Source of the DNA: Falciphora oryzae
Taxonomy: Eukaryota; Ascomycota; Sordariomycetes; Magnaporthales; Magnaporthaceae
Assembly: GCA_000733355.1 (NCBI GenBank)
Contig: JNVV01000015.1
Location: 331,645-395,644, forward strand
Direction of reading: 5' to 3'
Length of the DNA: 64,000 bases
Within the stretch, counting starts at the first letter, position 1, and each line of letters starts with the position of its first letter. The notes under the pieces were generated by a model. The model made no database searches and was not told the origin of the DNA. It was given only the letters and a program-made list of their open reading frames with translations. Positions 23,407-34,410 of this stretch are shown in pieces. The translations under genes and the position numbers were made by a program.

Positions 23407-24609
23407 ATGCATCTACCATACCCGTCCAGAAAGGACTCCAACGCCGCGCGGTACGCGCCGGCGCGGCGGGGGCCCGGTTCAGGTGCGGCGCGGTTCGTGC
23501 CGCCGATACTGCGGAGGATGCGGCTGCGGGGTGGCGCCGTGCTCGTGGCGCTCGTGCTGGGCGTCCTGTACGTCGGGTCGCTGCTGCGCGGTGGGAGGAC
23601 TGGCGCGGGGAGCCGAGCAAGCTACACGGAGCACGTCCCGACGGGGAACCCGCCCGCCGTCATCGTGACGGTGCTCGAGGACGGCGGCGGCAAGTTCAGC
23701 AAGGCGTACCTGCAGAACGTCAAGGACAACAGGATATTATACGCCAAGAAGCACGGTATGTTTTCTTCTCTTGTTCGTTTTATATGTGCCTACCGACAGC
23801 CTACACCGCTGTTCGGCATGTCTGTTCTATACATGTCTAGGCGAGCGCACAAGACTAACCCGTGCTCGGCGCCACCCAACAGGCTACGAGACCTTCTTCC
23901 CCACCGTGTCCGAGTACGACCTCGGCGGGTCGCCCGCGTCGTGGGCCAAGGTGGTGGCGATGCGGCACGCGCTGTCCAAGTTCCCGGACGCGAGCTTCGT
24001 CTGGTTCCTGGACCAGGACTCGCTCATCATGGCGGGCGACATCGGCATCGACACGACGCTCATGGAGCCCACGTCGCTCGACAAGGTCATGATCAAGGAC
24101 CACCCGGTCGTGCCGCCCGACAGCATCATCAAGACCTTCGCGCACCTCAAGCCCCGCGACGTCGACCTGGTGCTCACCCAGGACAAGGAGGGCCTGAGCG
24201 TTGGCAGCTTCCTCATGCGCAACGGCGAGTGGGCCCGCTTCTTCCTCGAGACCTGGTTCGACCCGATATACCGGAGCTACAACTTCCAGAAGGCCGAGGC
24301 GCACGCGCTGGTAAGTTATCTTACTTGGAATATTCCTTTTCCGGGTTGCTCTCGCGCGGATCATGGCTAACGTCGCATCTTGCTCGACAGGAACACATCG
24401 TCCAGTGGCACCCCACGATCCTCTCAAGGCTGGCCGTCGTGCCCCAGCGGTACATCAACGCCTACAGCAGCAGCGGCGACGCCGACGCCGAGTACAAGCC
24501 CGGCGACATCGCCGTGCGCTTCAACACGTGCATGAAGACGGGCCCGGCGGCCTGTGAGGCCGAGGCGGACAAGTACAACAAGCAGTGGCGCAGCAACTTC
24601 AAGTCATGA
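23407..24609 (+). CDS. GT34 family glycosyltransferase (MNN10/MNN11-like alpha-1,6-mannosyltransferase)
   Basis: Three exons, 23407-23755, 23883-24310 and 24391-24609, give 331 aa. Topology is type II: a short basic cytosolic tail, one membrane anchor at about residues 40-58 (GGAVLVALVLGVLYVGSLL), then a luminal domain. The domain contains AVIVTVLEDG, a DxD-type metal/nucleotide-sugar site in WFLDQDSLIM (D160 and D162), and late motifs VGSFLMRNGEWARFFLETW and HIVQWHPTIL, characteristic of the GMA12/MNN10 family. In yeast Mnn10/Mnn11 extend the alpha-1,6-mannan backbone in the cis-Golgi M-Pol II complex. The choice between MNN10 and MNN11, and between mannosyl and galactosyl activity, cannot be settled from sequence alone. 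The start ATG follows directly on an A-rich leader. Confidence 0.88.
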   Translation: MHLPYPSRKDSNAARYAPARRGPGSGAARFVPPILRRMRLRGGAVLVALVLGVLYVGSLLRGGRTGAGSRASYTEHVPTGNPPAVIVTVLEDGGGKFSKAYLQNVKDNRILYAKKHGMFSSLVRFICAYRQPTPLFGMSVLYMSRRAHKTNPCSAPPNRLRDLLPHRVRVRPRRVARVVGQGGGDAARAVQVPGRELRLVPGPGLAHHGGRHRHRHDAHGAHVARQGHDQGPPGRAARQHHQDLRAPQAPRRRPGAHPGQGGPERWQLPHAQRRVGPLLPRDLVRPDIPELQLPEGRGARAGKLSYLEYSFSGLLSRGSWLTSHLARQEHIVQWHPTILSRLAVVPQRYINAYSSSGDADAEYKPGDIAVRFNTCMKTGPAACEAEADKYNKQWRSNFKS

Positions 24610-26382
24610 GAGGGATGGGAAAACCAAGACTTAATGTAATGAACAAGGAAGATCCAAAGGCCGGTGGTGTGGGTGGCGGGGGCTATATCTTTGATATCTT
24701 ATTTTGTTCTCACTGCATTTTTTTCTTCCTTTTTTTTTTCTTTTTCTTTTCGTTCCTATATTTCACCTACTTATTTTTGGCACTTTTTGGACTCTTGTGT
24801 TACTCATGTTGCCAAGCGTCAAAATCATGGACGTCTTTTTTCGTCTTCTTCTGTTTTATCCCCTCCACTTCATCCGATTTCAATACACACACAAGTACCT
24901 TTTTACACATGCCGTATGAAAGATCATGTATGCAGTGACCAAAATTCTCAAAAACACGCAGTCAGACGCTCTGCTGACTTCACTTACGGGTTCTGTACCC
25001 AGATCCCGGCAGCTTGGATGGTAGGAAAGGCACCAGGCCGAGGCCTCCGTCTGATGGTGGCGGGTGGCACAGCGGCTACTTTGCTGCGGCCTGAGCCTCA
25101 CCGCGCGGCTCTGTGAGTCCATGGCCACGGGTAGGCAACCTAAGTCATGCGGGGGGCCACGTTCCAGATGTACATGGGGTTGAGTCGGTATCCGTCGAGG
25201 CCGCCCGCGCGCGAGACGCTGCACAAGTCCCGTGCATCCAGCGGGCCGGCCACCAGGCAGCATGACGGAGCAATCAAAGAAAAAAAAAATAGACAGAGGA
25301 GGGCGCGTATCGAGCGAGGTCTAGGACTCTACGTGAGCGAAAGAAACCCAAGGGCCTCCCGGCGACCCAAACGATGGCATTGATGTGTCCTACTAAGCAC
25401 CCTGCAGGTGTTGTTTGTATGCAAAATTGTGGCGTATTTTGGTCGGGGAATTGTTCAAGTTCAAGGCCGGGGTGTGGAGTCCCCACTGCCGCCCGCGTGG
25501 CGATAGAAGGGGGCTCCATTGATGTCGAGAGATGCCCGGCGGGCACACTCGCGCCAGGCACTTAGAGAGTAAGCAGCGACTTCGGTTCGAACATGATGCA
25601 CGGCACGCGACGGAGACGGAGGCAGGTCGACATTCAAGACGAGGAATAAGGCAAAAAGGTCACGATCATGGTAATGCGCGAGCTAGTTATAGCCAAAAAC
25701 AAATCATGTATTGGTGTCCAAGTTAAAACTATCTATGGCATATCCTCCAGTTCAAGAAGTGAATCACAACAAGTCAGCCGTCTTCTTCCTCCCACCGGCC
25801 GGGATCGGCTTTGGCAGGACGTCACCCGCTTCCGCTCAAACCCCGTTTCCGGCCTTTTGATGAACTTGGTCAGGACGTCTCCCGCCCAAGTCCAAATACC
25901 GGCTATCCCTCCCAAGGTATCCTTAGAAACAAAAAGCAAACGCGGAAACATGGAAGAGAAACTGAAAAGCAGAAATAGGAAAGCAGAAATAGGAAAGCAG
26001 AAATAGGAAAGCAGAAATAGGAAAGCAGAAATAGGAAAGCAGAAATAGGAAAGCAGAAATAGGAGATCGGAAAGTAGAGCAGAAACAAGTAGAACAGAAA
26101 CGAAAAGTAGCAACCGTCTATCCCACGCAAGCCGAACACGACGGGCGCATGTAAACGCCCATCCATCTATGCCAAACAAAAAGGGATATTAGTACAAGGG
26201 ACACGTGGACGCCGACACCTCCTACGTATTCCAAGTGACCACGCCACTTGGCGGCGCACCGGGAACACGTCGGAGAGTCGGGATACTTGGACAAAGATCC
26301 ACGTGGAGCTCGCGCTAGCTCTTTAACGTTCGAAAAGACACGCGTTGTGGGGTGATGACAAATCAGCTAGAGTTAGGCAGAC
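24610..26382. other. Convergent intergenic region containing a 14-bp minisatellite
   Basis: About 1.8 kb between converging genes. It contains a T-rich 3' UTR-like segment (24700-24860) and the minisatellite at 25966-26063. The open frames through the repeat are artefacts of its composition. No gene is supported. Confidence 0.6.
25966..26063. repeat. Tandem repeat, seven perfect 14-bp units
   Basis: The unit AAAGCAGAAATAGG is repeated seven times without a mismatch, with a partial related copy on each side. The unit length is not a multiple of three and the array lies between genes, so a coding role is unlikely. Confidence 0.95.
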
Positions 26383-26922
26383 TTAGAGCTCGTAGCGCAC
26401 GTCAAAGACGTCGCGCTCGCGGCGCGGGCGGGACCGGCGGATCTCCCAGTCGACCTCGCGGTCGTACTCGCGGCCGCCGTAGCAGTCGAGGCGCTCGCGC
26501 TCAAAGTCGCGCAGGCGGCGGAACCAGCGCGTTCCGTTCTCGTTGACGCCGCGGTCGCGGGCCTCGCGGAGGCGGGCGCGCTCGACGTCGCGGTCCCGGT
26601 CGCGGCTGCTGGGACGGGTTGTGTAGTAGCGCGTGATGGTTGTGGTGGGTCTGCGGTAGTCGTCGTCGTCGTCATCGTCGGCGCAGCGGACGAGAGCGTC
26701 GTCGTCGTTGTTGTGGCTGTTGCGCCGGATCCGGAGACGACAGGGGCTCCGGGAGCGGCGGACGACGGCGGGGTCGTCGTCGAAGCGGACGCGGCGCAGC
26801 AGGCGCACGGCGTCCTCCTCGCGCTCGCGAACGCGCTGGCGGGCGTCGCAGTCGGAGCACTGGGTGCCGAAGGAGGCGCGGATCTTGATGCCGCAGCTCG
26901 GGCAGATTCTGAGACCGAACAT
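26383..26922 (-). CDS. Small zinc-ribbon, Arg-rich protein of unknown function
   Basis: An intronless frame of 179 aa. The N-terminus has a CxxC...CxxC pair (C7/C10 and C22/C25) in a short zinc-ribbon-like fold. The rest is highly charged (Arg, Asp, Glu) with RD/RE repeats and a seven-residue Asp run, probably disordered. I do not recognise the family. Points in favour of a gene: the ATG lies directly before the CxxC module, and many fungal genomes encode proteins with this layout. Against: the composition is low-complexity and other frames are open over part of it. It could also be the first exon of something larger, although the stop follows directly. Confidence 0.5.
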   Translation of the reverse strand: MFGLRICPSCGIKIRASFGTQCSDCDARQRVREREEDAVRLLRRVRFDDDPAVVRRSRSPCRLRIRRNSHNNDDDALVRCADDDDDDDYRRPTTTITRYYTTRPSSRDRDRDVERARLREARDRGVNENGTRWFRRLRDFERERLDCYGGREYDREVDWEIRRSRPRRERDVFDVRYEL

Positions 26923-29738
26923 TGTCCTTGCTTGTTCGGGAACCGAGGTGTTGTCAGAGTGGAAGCGGAGCGGAGGATGAACCGCGAGATAGTCCGTACC
27001 GGTTGAAGTTGTTCGAAAGGTTGATAGTTGATGTGGTATGTGGTGCGTGGTTTGGTTGGAGGCTTGTTTGTGGTAGCTGGGGGATTTCCCAAGGTATTTG
27101 GATGAGATTGCTTTGGTGGTTCGTGGACAAGTGGTAGTTGTGTTTGTTTGGAGCTTTGTGAAAGCTGGGGTTGGCTGAGGATGTGTAGCAGCCGATGTGT
27201 TTTACAAGATTTGTAGGTTGGTTGAGAGAGGGTGGTAGATGAGTGGTGGCGGTGGTGAGAACAAGATTAAGATCTGGGGAGCAAGGCGACGACTTCTTTT
27301 ATATTCGTCAGGCGGCTCTGGCCTTGGTACAGCAGACGGTATACATTAGGTGTTGGTGCAGTGCCAGTCACTCGGTCAGCCTGGTCTGCGACTTGAAGAC
27401 CGAACTCGAGGGCACCAAACACTGAGGAGGGAACTGGGAGGAAAGGCTGAGCGAGATAGAGGCTGAGCGGGTACCAAACGGCCATGCGACCTGGTCGGCC
27501 TCTTTTCCCCTCGCCAACAGATACATCGTGTGACGGCGGTAGGACTGTCTGGCCTCGAGCGGCCTATCATTGACTCATGTGGAGAGTCCTTTTGACATCA
27601 TGGGATAGGGTTTCCCCATACGCGGCCCAGAAGAGTCCCTCAACGCTGTAGAAGGGCGGGCGGCTACACAGCTGACCTGCTTTATTCGACATTGCTCCGT
27701 CTATCAAGGTACCTTCGACGTTGGCCGAGCCCCTGAGTGGCTTAGCCGCTGGCTGCATGTCTATTGGTCCACACAGACGCCAAAGAGCGACCAAGAGGCG
27801 ACCCAAAGAGATCGAGACCCAAACAGGAGACCTAAGAAAATTCTTAAACACACTCCCGAGAAGTCTCAGCGAAATTCGTAAGGAGATTTGCAGGTAGATG
27901 TGCCAAGAAAGGGGGATAATAATCCGCGCAAAAGGATGGGAGAAAGGCAGGAGAACCTGAACTATCAGAAGCTGACGCCAGCCGCAGTAAGCATAGCCAC
28001 TTATGCATGGTGGGAACATTGAAGAAGCAGGCTGCCACGAATGAGGCAGCCTGTCCTGTCCTCAACCGTGGGTGGTGTCTTCTCTTTGTGTTGGAAGGGC
28101 TGGACCTGCCCACTATGCCAAATAATATTGATGACGGCTACCAAAATCCAGACACAGGGGTGTCCACGCTGCGCCGAAGGATCACTACACCGGCACTTGA
28201 AGGAGTATAACCCCAGTCCAACAGATATTGGCATGAAAAAAGGGTTATGACATGGCGACAGTAGCCACAGGTGATGGTGGCAGCGACAGGCCATGTGATA
28301 GTTGAGAATGCCGATGACTGCAAACCCAACAACGGAAGGGCCGGAAGACATCAGGGGAAAGGGTGGTGGGAGTAGCCGGCTAAGACTAGCTGGCCAAGCC
28401 CTCGTCGTCCTGGCGGGAGACTAGTGGGGGTGTGGCCTGGTATTCTCGTGATCGGAGATTCTCGTCGGTGTGTGATCCTGCGTCTAACGCAAGTGACCGA
28501 GGATTCTGCTCAGGAGGGATCCAATGGAAAATGTTCCCATCAGGACGGACCGATGCGTCCTACCGCCCGGGTCGTCATCGAGAGCCAACACAGCCTGGCG
28601 CGCCCTCTTCCCTCTCAGGGAAGGCACACCGAACCATGGACATGGACGATGCTGCCCCGGTGGCATGGGTTGGGTTTGTAAATAGGGAAGTCTCCGAGGA
28701 GCCACCTTGGCCGTGGTGGCGTTCGCCCAGCGGGCGCGTGCGCGTTTCAGGTATCGTGTGGATATCTCGACGATTCGACGACTCAACACAGAGCGTTGGT
28801 GGACACCTGAAAAGGAGATGGAGGTGAGGTGGCCCGGGCCATGCGCGGCCTTCGAGGTGGGCCCCAACGGGCGGGCTTTTTTCGAGGAGACCGTTGATCA
28901 CGTGCGACTTGCAGTCTGCCCTCAAAGAGGTTCCAGCGCTCTGGGACCGTAAGCGCCGGGCAGTGCTGGCTGCCAGCCGGCGCGAATATTCTGCGGCGGC
29001 CGTGTGTATTGACAGCGTCGTCGTCGACTCCCACATGGATCAACAGACTGGCCGACGGAAATTTGCCGACTTCGCCGTTGCGTGTTTCGGCCGGCGAAGC
29101 AAGCCAACCCCCGCCACGCCGATGCATGCGGGCTAGCCATGCATGTTTTTGTTTTTGTTTTTTTCTCCGTCCAATAGGGCCCCTAAAGGAGGAACATACG
29201 TAATAGGCTGCCCCGCGCAGCTCTGGGATTCGGTCGCGGCGATGGGTTATGGAGGGCAATACGGAGGAGGGATCGCGCATGCCGAGGTTTGCAGACGAAA
29301 TATGTGCCGATAGCAAGGTGGGACCCCCATATTCTCAACCCAGGCGATCGGGTTGCCCCTGTTCTTTCGGGGTCCGCAAGCCATCGTACAGCGTAAAGAG
29401 GCGAGGGTGGGGAAGATTGCGCAAAGAAGGCCCTGGGCGTATCGCGTACCGCGTAATTTGGCGCAACTGCCCGGACAGCGGGCATGGAAACAAAGCGGAC
29501 GGCAACGCTGCGCTGAATGATAAAACGACCGAGCTGCTGCTGTCAGGAGCCTCGACATCGCCGACAGGAAAGAAGTTGCTATCGCACAGTCTGCCGCTGC
29601 TGAACTTCTGGTCTTCATTTGCAGTAATCCCTCTTCTTAATTCGCGTCGTCTCCCCTTCGTCTCCCAGACTCAGCAGGCGACTTGCGCCCACGGAACAAC
29701 AACGTCGCCACCACAAACACCACCAGAGCGTGTCCAAG
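26923..29738. other. Long divergent intergenic region
   Basis: About 2.8 kb upstream of both the zinc-ribbon gene and the S1P lyase gene. The short frames in it (for example 27567-28019 minus and 28432-28827 plus) have no recognisable motifs or plausible splice partners. I see no tRNA-like cloverleaf and no long repeat. Confidence 0.5.
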
Positions 29739-31685
29739 ATGCCGGGCACGTCGCGCATACCCCAAAGCTTGAGAGACGGCTTCAGCAATGTCAAGAGCAG
29801 GAGCCCGAGCAGCCCCATGCAGCTGCTTAATGTCGACCTGTGAGTAGCCCACCAGAAGCGCAATCCGCGCGCCGCCCGCGGCTGTGGCCAAGGAGAGAGA
29901 AATGCCATCCGTCTCATGACCACGGCGTGACCTGGGACCTTGGCGCCGATTGGCCAGCAACCTCCCGGGCCGGATATAGGACAGGTGGACTGACAGGCCC
30001 TCCTGTGCTCCCCCTACAGACTCCGCAACATAATATTCATCCTCTTCTGCCTGCGGTGGACGCGGCGCGCATTCTGGCAGCTCCGCGGGCGGGGCCCCAT
30101 CGGCAGCATCATCGAGCTGTACGCCGCGCTGCGCGTGACCGCCTACGGCTGGTTCCTGCGCGCGCCGGGCGTGCGCTCCAAGGTGCGCGCCCAGGTCGAC
30201 GAGGCCGTCGGCAAGCTGAGCACCAAGATGGTGCCCGCCATGGCCACGCGCCACCTGGCCCTGCCCAAGGAGGGCTGGACCGAGGACGCCGTCCGCGCCG
30301 AGCTCGAGAGCCTCGCAAACATGGACCACACCCGCTGGGAGGAGGGCTACGTGTCGGGCGCCGTCTACCACGGCGAGGACAGCCTGCTACGCCTGCAGAC
30401 CGAGGCCTACGGCAAGTTCACTGTTGCGAACCCCATCCACCCGGACGTCTTCCCGGGCGTCCGCAAGATGGAGGCCGAGATCGTCGCCATGGTCCTGTCG
30501 CTCTTCAGCGCCCCTGTTGGTGCTGCCGGCTGCACCACCAGCGGAGGCACCGAGAGCATCCTGATGGCCGTCCTGAGCGCCCGCCAGAAGGCCTACAACG
30601 AGAGGGGTGTCACCGAGCCCGAGATGTGAGTTTCCTACGTCTTTTTCAATGTGCCAATGCTCAACAGCGGCAAATACTGACCTCTCCCCAGGATCATCCC
30701 CGAGACCGCCCACACTGCCTTCCACAAGGCGGCCGACTACTTCAAGATCAAGCTGCACCTCGTGGCCTGCCCGGCGCCCAATTACCAGGTCGACGTCTCC
30801 AGCGTTGCGCGCCTCATCAACCCCAACACCGTCATCCTTGTCGGCTCGGCCCCCAACTTCCCGCACGGCATCATGGACGACATCGCCGGCCTGTCGCGCC
30901 TGGCCCTGCGCCGCCGCATCCCGCTGCACGTCGACTGCTGCCTCGGCTCCTTCCTGGTCCCCTTCCTCGAGCGCGCCGGCTTCGAGACGCAACCGTTCGA
31001 CTTCCGCCTCAAGGGCGTCACCTCCATCAGCTGCGACACCCACAAGTACGGCTTCGCCCCCAAGGGCAACAGCACCGTCCTCTACCGCACCGCCGAGCTG
31101 CGCAAGTACCAGTACTTTGTCAGCCCGGACTGGTCCGGCGGCGTCTACGCCTCCCCCGGAGTCGCCGGCTCCCGGCCCGGCGCCCTCATCGCGGGCTGCT
31201 GGGCCAGCCTCATGTCGGTCGGCGAGTCGGGCTACCTCGAGGGCTGCGTCGAGATCGTGGGCGCCGCCAAGCGCCTGGCCGACCGCATCGCGTCCTCGCC
31301 CGTCCTGGCCGCCGAGCTCGAGGTCATGGGGAAACCCCTGGTCTCGGTCGTGGCCTTCAAGGCCCGCAACCTCAACATCTACGACATCGCCGACGCCATG
31401 TCGGAGCGCGGCTGGCACCTCAACGCCCTCCAGAACCCGCCCGCCATGCACGTCGCCTTCACCAAGCCCACCGCCGCCGCCTGGGAGCGCCTCGCGGCCG
31501 ACCTCGAGGCCGCCGTCGAGGCCGAGCGCGAGAAGGAGCGCGCCCGCATCGCAGAGGGCAAGGGCGCCAAGGGCGCCGCCGTCGGCGACGCCGCCGCGCT
31601 GTACGGCGTCGCCGGCAGCCTGCCCAACAAGAGCGTCGTCGTCGACCTGGCCACTGGCTTCCTGGACCTGCTGTACAAGGCTTAA
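29739..31685 (+). CDS. DPL1: Sphingosine-1-phosphate lyase
   Basis: A PLP-dependent ER enzyme that splits long-chain base phosphates into ethanolamine phosphate and a fatty aldehyde, the exit step of sphingolipid breakdown. Three exons, 29739-29839, 30020-30625 and 30692-31685, give 566 aa, the family's usual size. A single N-terminal hydrophobic segment (LRNIIFILFCL, about 34-44) is the likely membrane anchor. Conserved elements are GAVYH, the TTSGGTESILMA segment, the PLP-binding Lys in CDTHKYGFAPKG (K354), and YASPGVAGSRPG. Both introns are GT-AG with phases that close. It is convergent with the PDH kinase gene. A Lys/Glu/Ala-rich helix near the C-terminus (about 500-530) is longer than in yeast as far as I can judge. 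Confidence 0.95.
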
Positions 31686-32833
31686 GGGCAGGGCTTGTCC
31701 TGGTCTGATGAAAGTGTGTTGTGGAGTTGTGATAGATCGGACAAGGTGTATTTCGGCGCTGTGATTGGAGCGATTCGGGACAGGGTTGGTTGGTTGGTGA
31801 GCTTTCACATGCTGCAGTCGAGGGAACAGGGGTGATGCCGTCTCCTTCTGTCCTCCTCCCCCCTTTTTTTTTGTTCGAAATGGTGACTGCGATCACCGAT
31901 TCGTCGCCTCGACATTTCTCTTTTTGTTGTTTCATACCGTGTTATTTTCTTTTGTGTCTGGGTCACCAGCATCACAGCGGCGTTTTCTTGGCTTATTTCA
32001 AAGGCATATATAATCTGGCAGCCTGTCGATTCTTTTCATTTGTACCTGTTTTACAGTCATATTTTTTTTCAATCAAAATACTATGTTTCAACATTGAAAG
32101 TGAACAATCTAGTTGTCCCTCAGATTGATGAGGAAATGGTGTCGCACCCCGGCATTGACCATCGCTCAATCATCTGATTCGCATTCCCATGTGTTACATC
32201 ACGACTCGGCTTTGGAAGATAAGAAACCATGCGTCCATAATATGCTCACCGGACAAATCCATTGACCGTTATTGGGTCCTTATGTTTTCGTTTTGTTTGT
32301 CTCTGCCGTTTTATCATCTCGAGATGAAATCCAATAACCGCCCCCGACCCAAAAAGGCGCCAGTTTCCCATGAATGCTCGTGTCATAGAAATAGAAGACA
32401 TAAAAAAAAAGAGCGTAGATCCGTCCATCCCACCCGCCACGCCTTTCCCAGGCGGGAACCAAGAAAGAAAATAAGGAAATAAATAGAGATATATAATAGG
32501 GACAGTAGGCCAAAAAAGAAAAGAAAAGCCGTCAAGGTTCCGTTCCTTACCTCAAGGCAAGAACCCTGCCTACCCACCCGTACCGCCCAACCAAAAGCCT
32601 CAACGAGGGCACGCACATGTGCACGCCATCTACCCCTCCCCAGAGCCAGGAACAGCTCACAGCTCGCTCTCATCCCGCGTAGAGTAGGGGCTGCTGGGCT
32701 GGTTGACCATGCTCTCGACGTCGCCGACCTGCCTCCTCTCAATGACCTCTAGACTCTTCAGCCGCTTTTGGAGTCGATATCTCAACGGAAGCGTCAATCC
32801 TTGGGACGGGCGGTCCCTCATGACTGCTAATTG
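31686..32833. other. Convergent 3' region between the S1P lyase and PDH kinase genes
   Basis: About 1.1 kb, AT-richer than its surroundings (about 31860-32520), as expected for two 3' ends. No gene is seen. Confidence 0.6.
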
Positions 32834-34410
32834 CTATTGCAGAGGTTCCGACGAGCTGGAGAGGCGGTTCAAGTGGAGGTACACATCCGTGCCGTAGCTG
32901 GAGATGGTGGGACTGGTTAGCATAAAACCAAAATTTACTGCAAGAGCTGTATGCAAGGAAGAAACACCTACCCCTCCATGGATATCAGCTTCAGGTCGCC
33001 GCCGAAATACCTCGCGTACAGCCGCGATATGGGCAGGCCGTAGCCAAAGCCAGCCATGGGCGCCTTGAAGTCGTTCTTGTCAAAGTCCGGGTCCAGGTTC
33101 GGGGTGCGGTCGACGGTGGTGTACATGTAGGTCCAGACGAGCGGGATGGCGCTCCTCGGGATGCCGCCGCCCTCGTCCGTGATCTTGATGGTGATGTCCT
33201 CCTTGCCCTCGGCCACGATGACCTTTGTGACGGGGAACTCCTGCTTGTCCTGGCCGTGCGTCTCGACGACGGCGCGCAGCGAGTTCTTGAGCGTCTCAAA
33301 GAGCATGTGCGACAGGTGGCCGGGAACGTACATGAAGTTGAGGTCCGGGTTGCACACGAGCTGGACGCGGGGCGCCTCGAACAGGCCGTAGTGGTCCTCG
33401 CACACGAAGCGCGCGTTCTCGATGGCCTCCTGGGCGAGGTCGCGCACGTTTGTCTTTGTGCAGATGATACCCACGTACGTCGGGTCGCGGTAGTGGCTCT
33501 GGTCCGTCAGCGCAATGTGCTGGCCGATCAGCATGCGGATGCCGATGCGCGACATGTAGAAGCGGTCCAGGAAGGACTGGATGTTGTTGTCGATCTGCAT
33601 GCGCTGCCGCTGCCGCTTGTACTCGAGGATGCCTTGCGCCATCGTCGTCACCACGCCGTCGTGCCGCCTCTTGATCTTATGAAGGGTCTGCGCGAATTTC
33701 TGGTTGTACAGCTGCAGCTCGGGCGGCCAGTCCCCGTAGTCGTCCACCATGGCAAAGTATCTCCTCGCCGCCACAGGCTTCTTGCCCCACCCGTTGTTTC
33801 CGTTGTGGTTGTGTGTATGTTGTGAGTTGTATATGCCCTCCTCGATGCTCGGGTTCGGGGTGGCCTCGGACAGCATTTGCGCCGTCTTGGTCCTCGCCGG
33901 CTTCATCAGTCTTTCTTTTACAGGCTTCTCTAGCTTTGGCCTTGGGAGAACAGTGATTTCCTGCACGAGTTGGAGGATTGTCGGTTGGTTAGCCAAAGAA
34001 CCAAGGAGGTCAAAGGATCGGATTATCGTGGGCGCATGTCATTCAATCATACCTCAAACGACTGCGCGTACCAGTCCAGCACCCGCTTTACTGACGGCAT
34101 CTCGTTTAGTCCATCTGGCAAGCTGTCGAGTTCTTGAACGCGGTGCGCCAGACGAATGGGAAGCTCCTCGGCGAGAAACTGGGAGGCGCGAAACAGCGTG
34201 CCTGTGCGGACGGGCGGGCGGAGGCAAGGGCCGATGGGTCAGCGCATGCGGGCGGCGGATATGTGCAGGGAGATCGGACAGCTCGCTAGACATACCTACT
34301 GACGGCTTCTCGCCGAATTGGACCATCTGGCGCAAGCTCACGCCAGTTGCCGGGAAGCTGGCATAGTGCTTGATGGTGTCCATCAACCTCTCCGTCTTCT
34401 TCCACGACAT
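32834..34410 (-). CDS. Pyruvate dehydrogenase kinase (mitochondrial PDK family)
   Basis: Phosphorylates and switches off the E1-alpha subunit of pyruvate dehydrogenase in the mitochondrial matrix. Four exons, 34410-34296, 34201-34053, 33960-32972 and 32897-32834, give 438 aa. The N-terminal helical domain has FLDRFYMSRIGIRMLIGQH, typical of PDK. The GHKL ATPase fold follows with the N-box (ETLKNSLRAVVE, from about 307), the G1 box DEGGG (about 350) and the G2 box GFGYGLP (about 389). The last exon supplies YGTDVYLHLNRL. The start MSWKKTERLMDTIKHYASFP is the usual fungal opening. It lacks a classic long presequence. A branched-chain ketoacid dehydrogenase kinase is possible, but the C-terminal GTDVYLHLNRL fits PDK better. 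A His/Asn-rich insert lies near residues 125-137. Confidence 0.92.

Noticed and set aside
25581..25600. A GGTTCGA B-box-like sequence suggesting a tRNA
   Set aside because: No matching A-box or acceptor stem at the right distance. Other TTCGA matches (about 58135, 58199) also fail.
25966..26063. CRISPR-like array
   Set aside because: Units are directly adjacent with no spacers, and the genome is eukaryotic. It is a minisatellite.
27567..28019. A 150-aa hydrophobic minus-strand frame
   Set aside because: It looks membrane-like at first, but no family, splice partner or good start context was found.
29840..31708. A 622-aa plus-strand frame and a 473-aa minus-strand frame (30387-31808) over the S1P lyase
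   Set aside because: Shadows caused by the strong third-position GC bias of the lyase exons. Their sequences are low-complexity and lack motifs.
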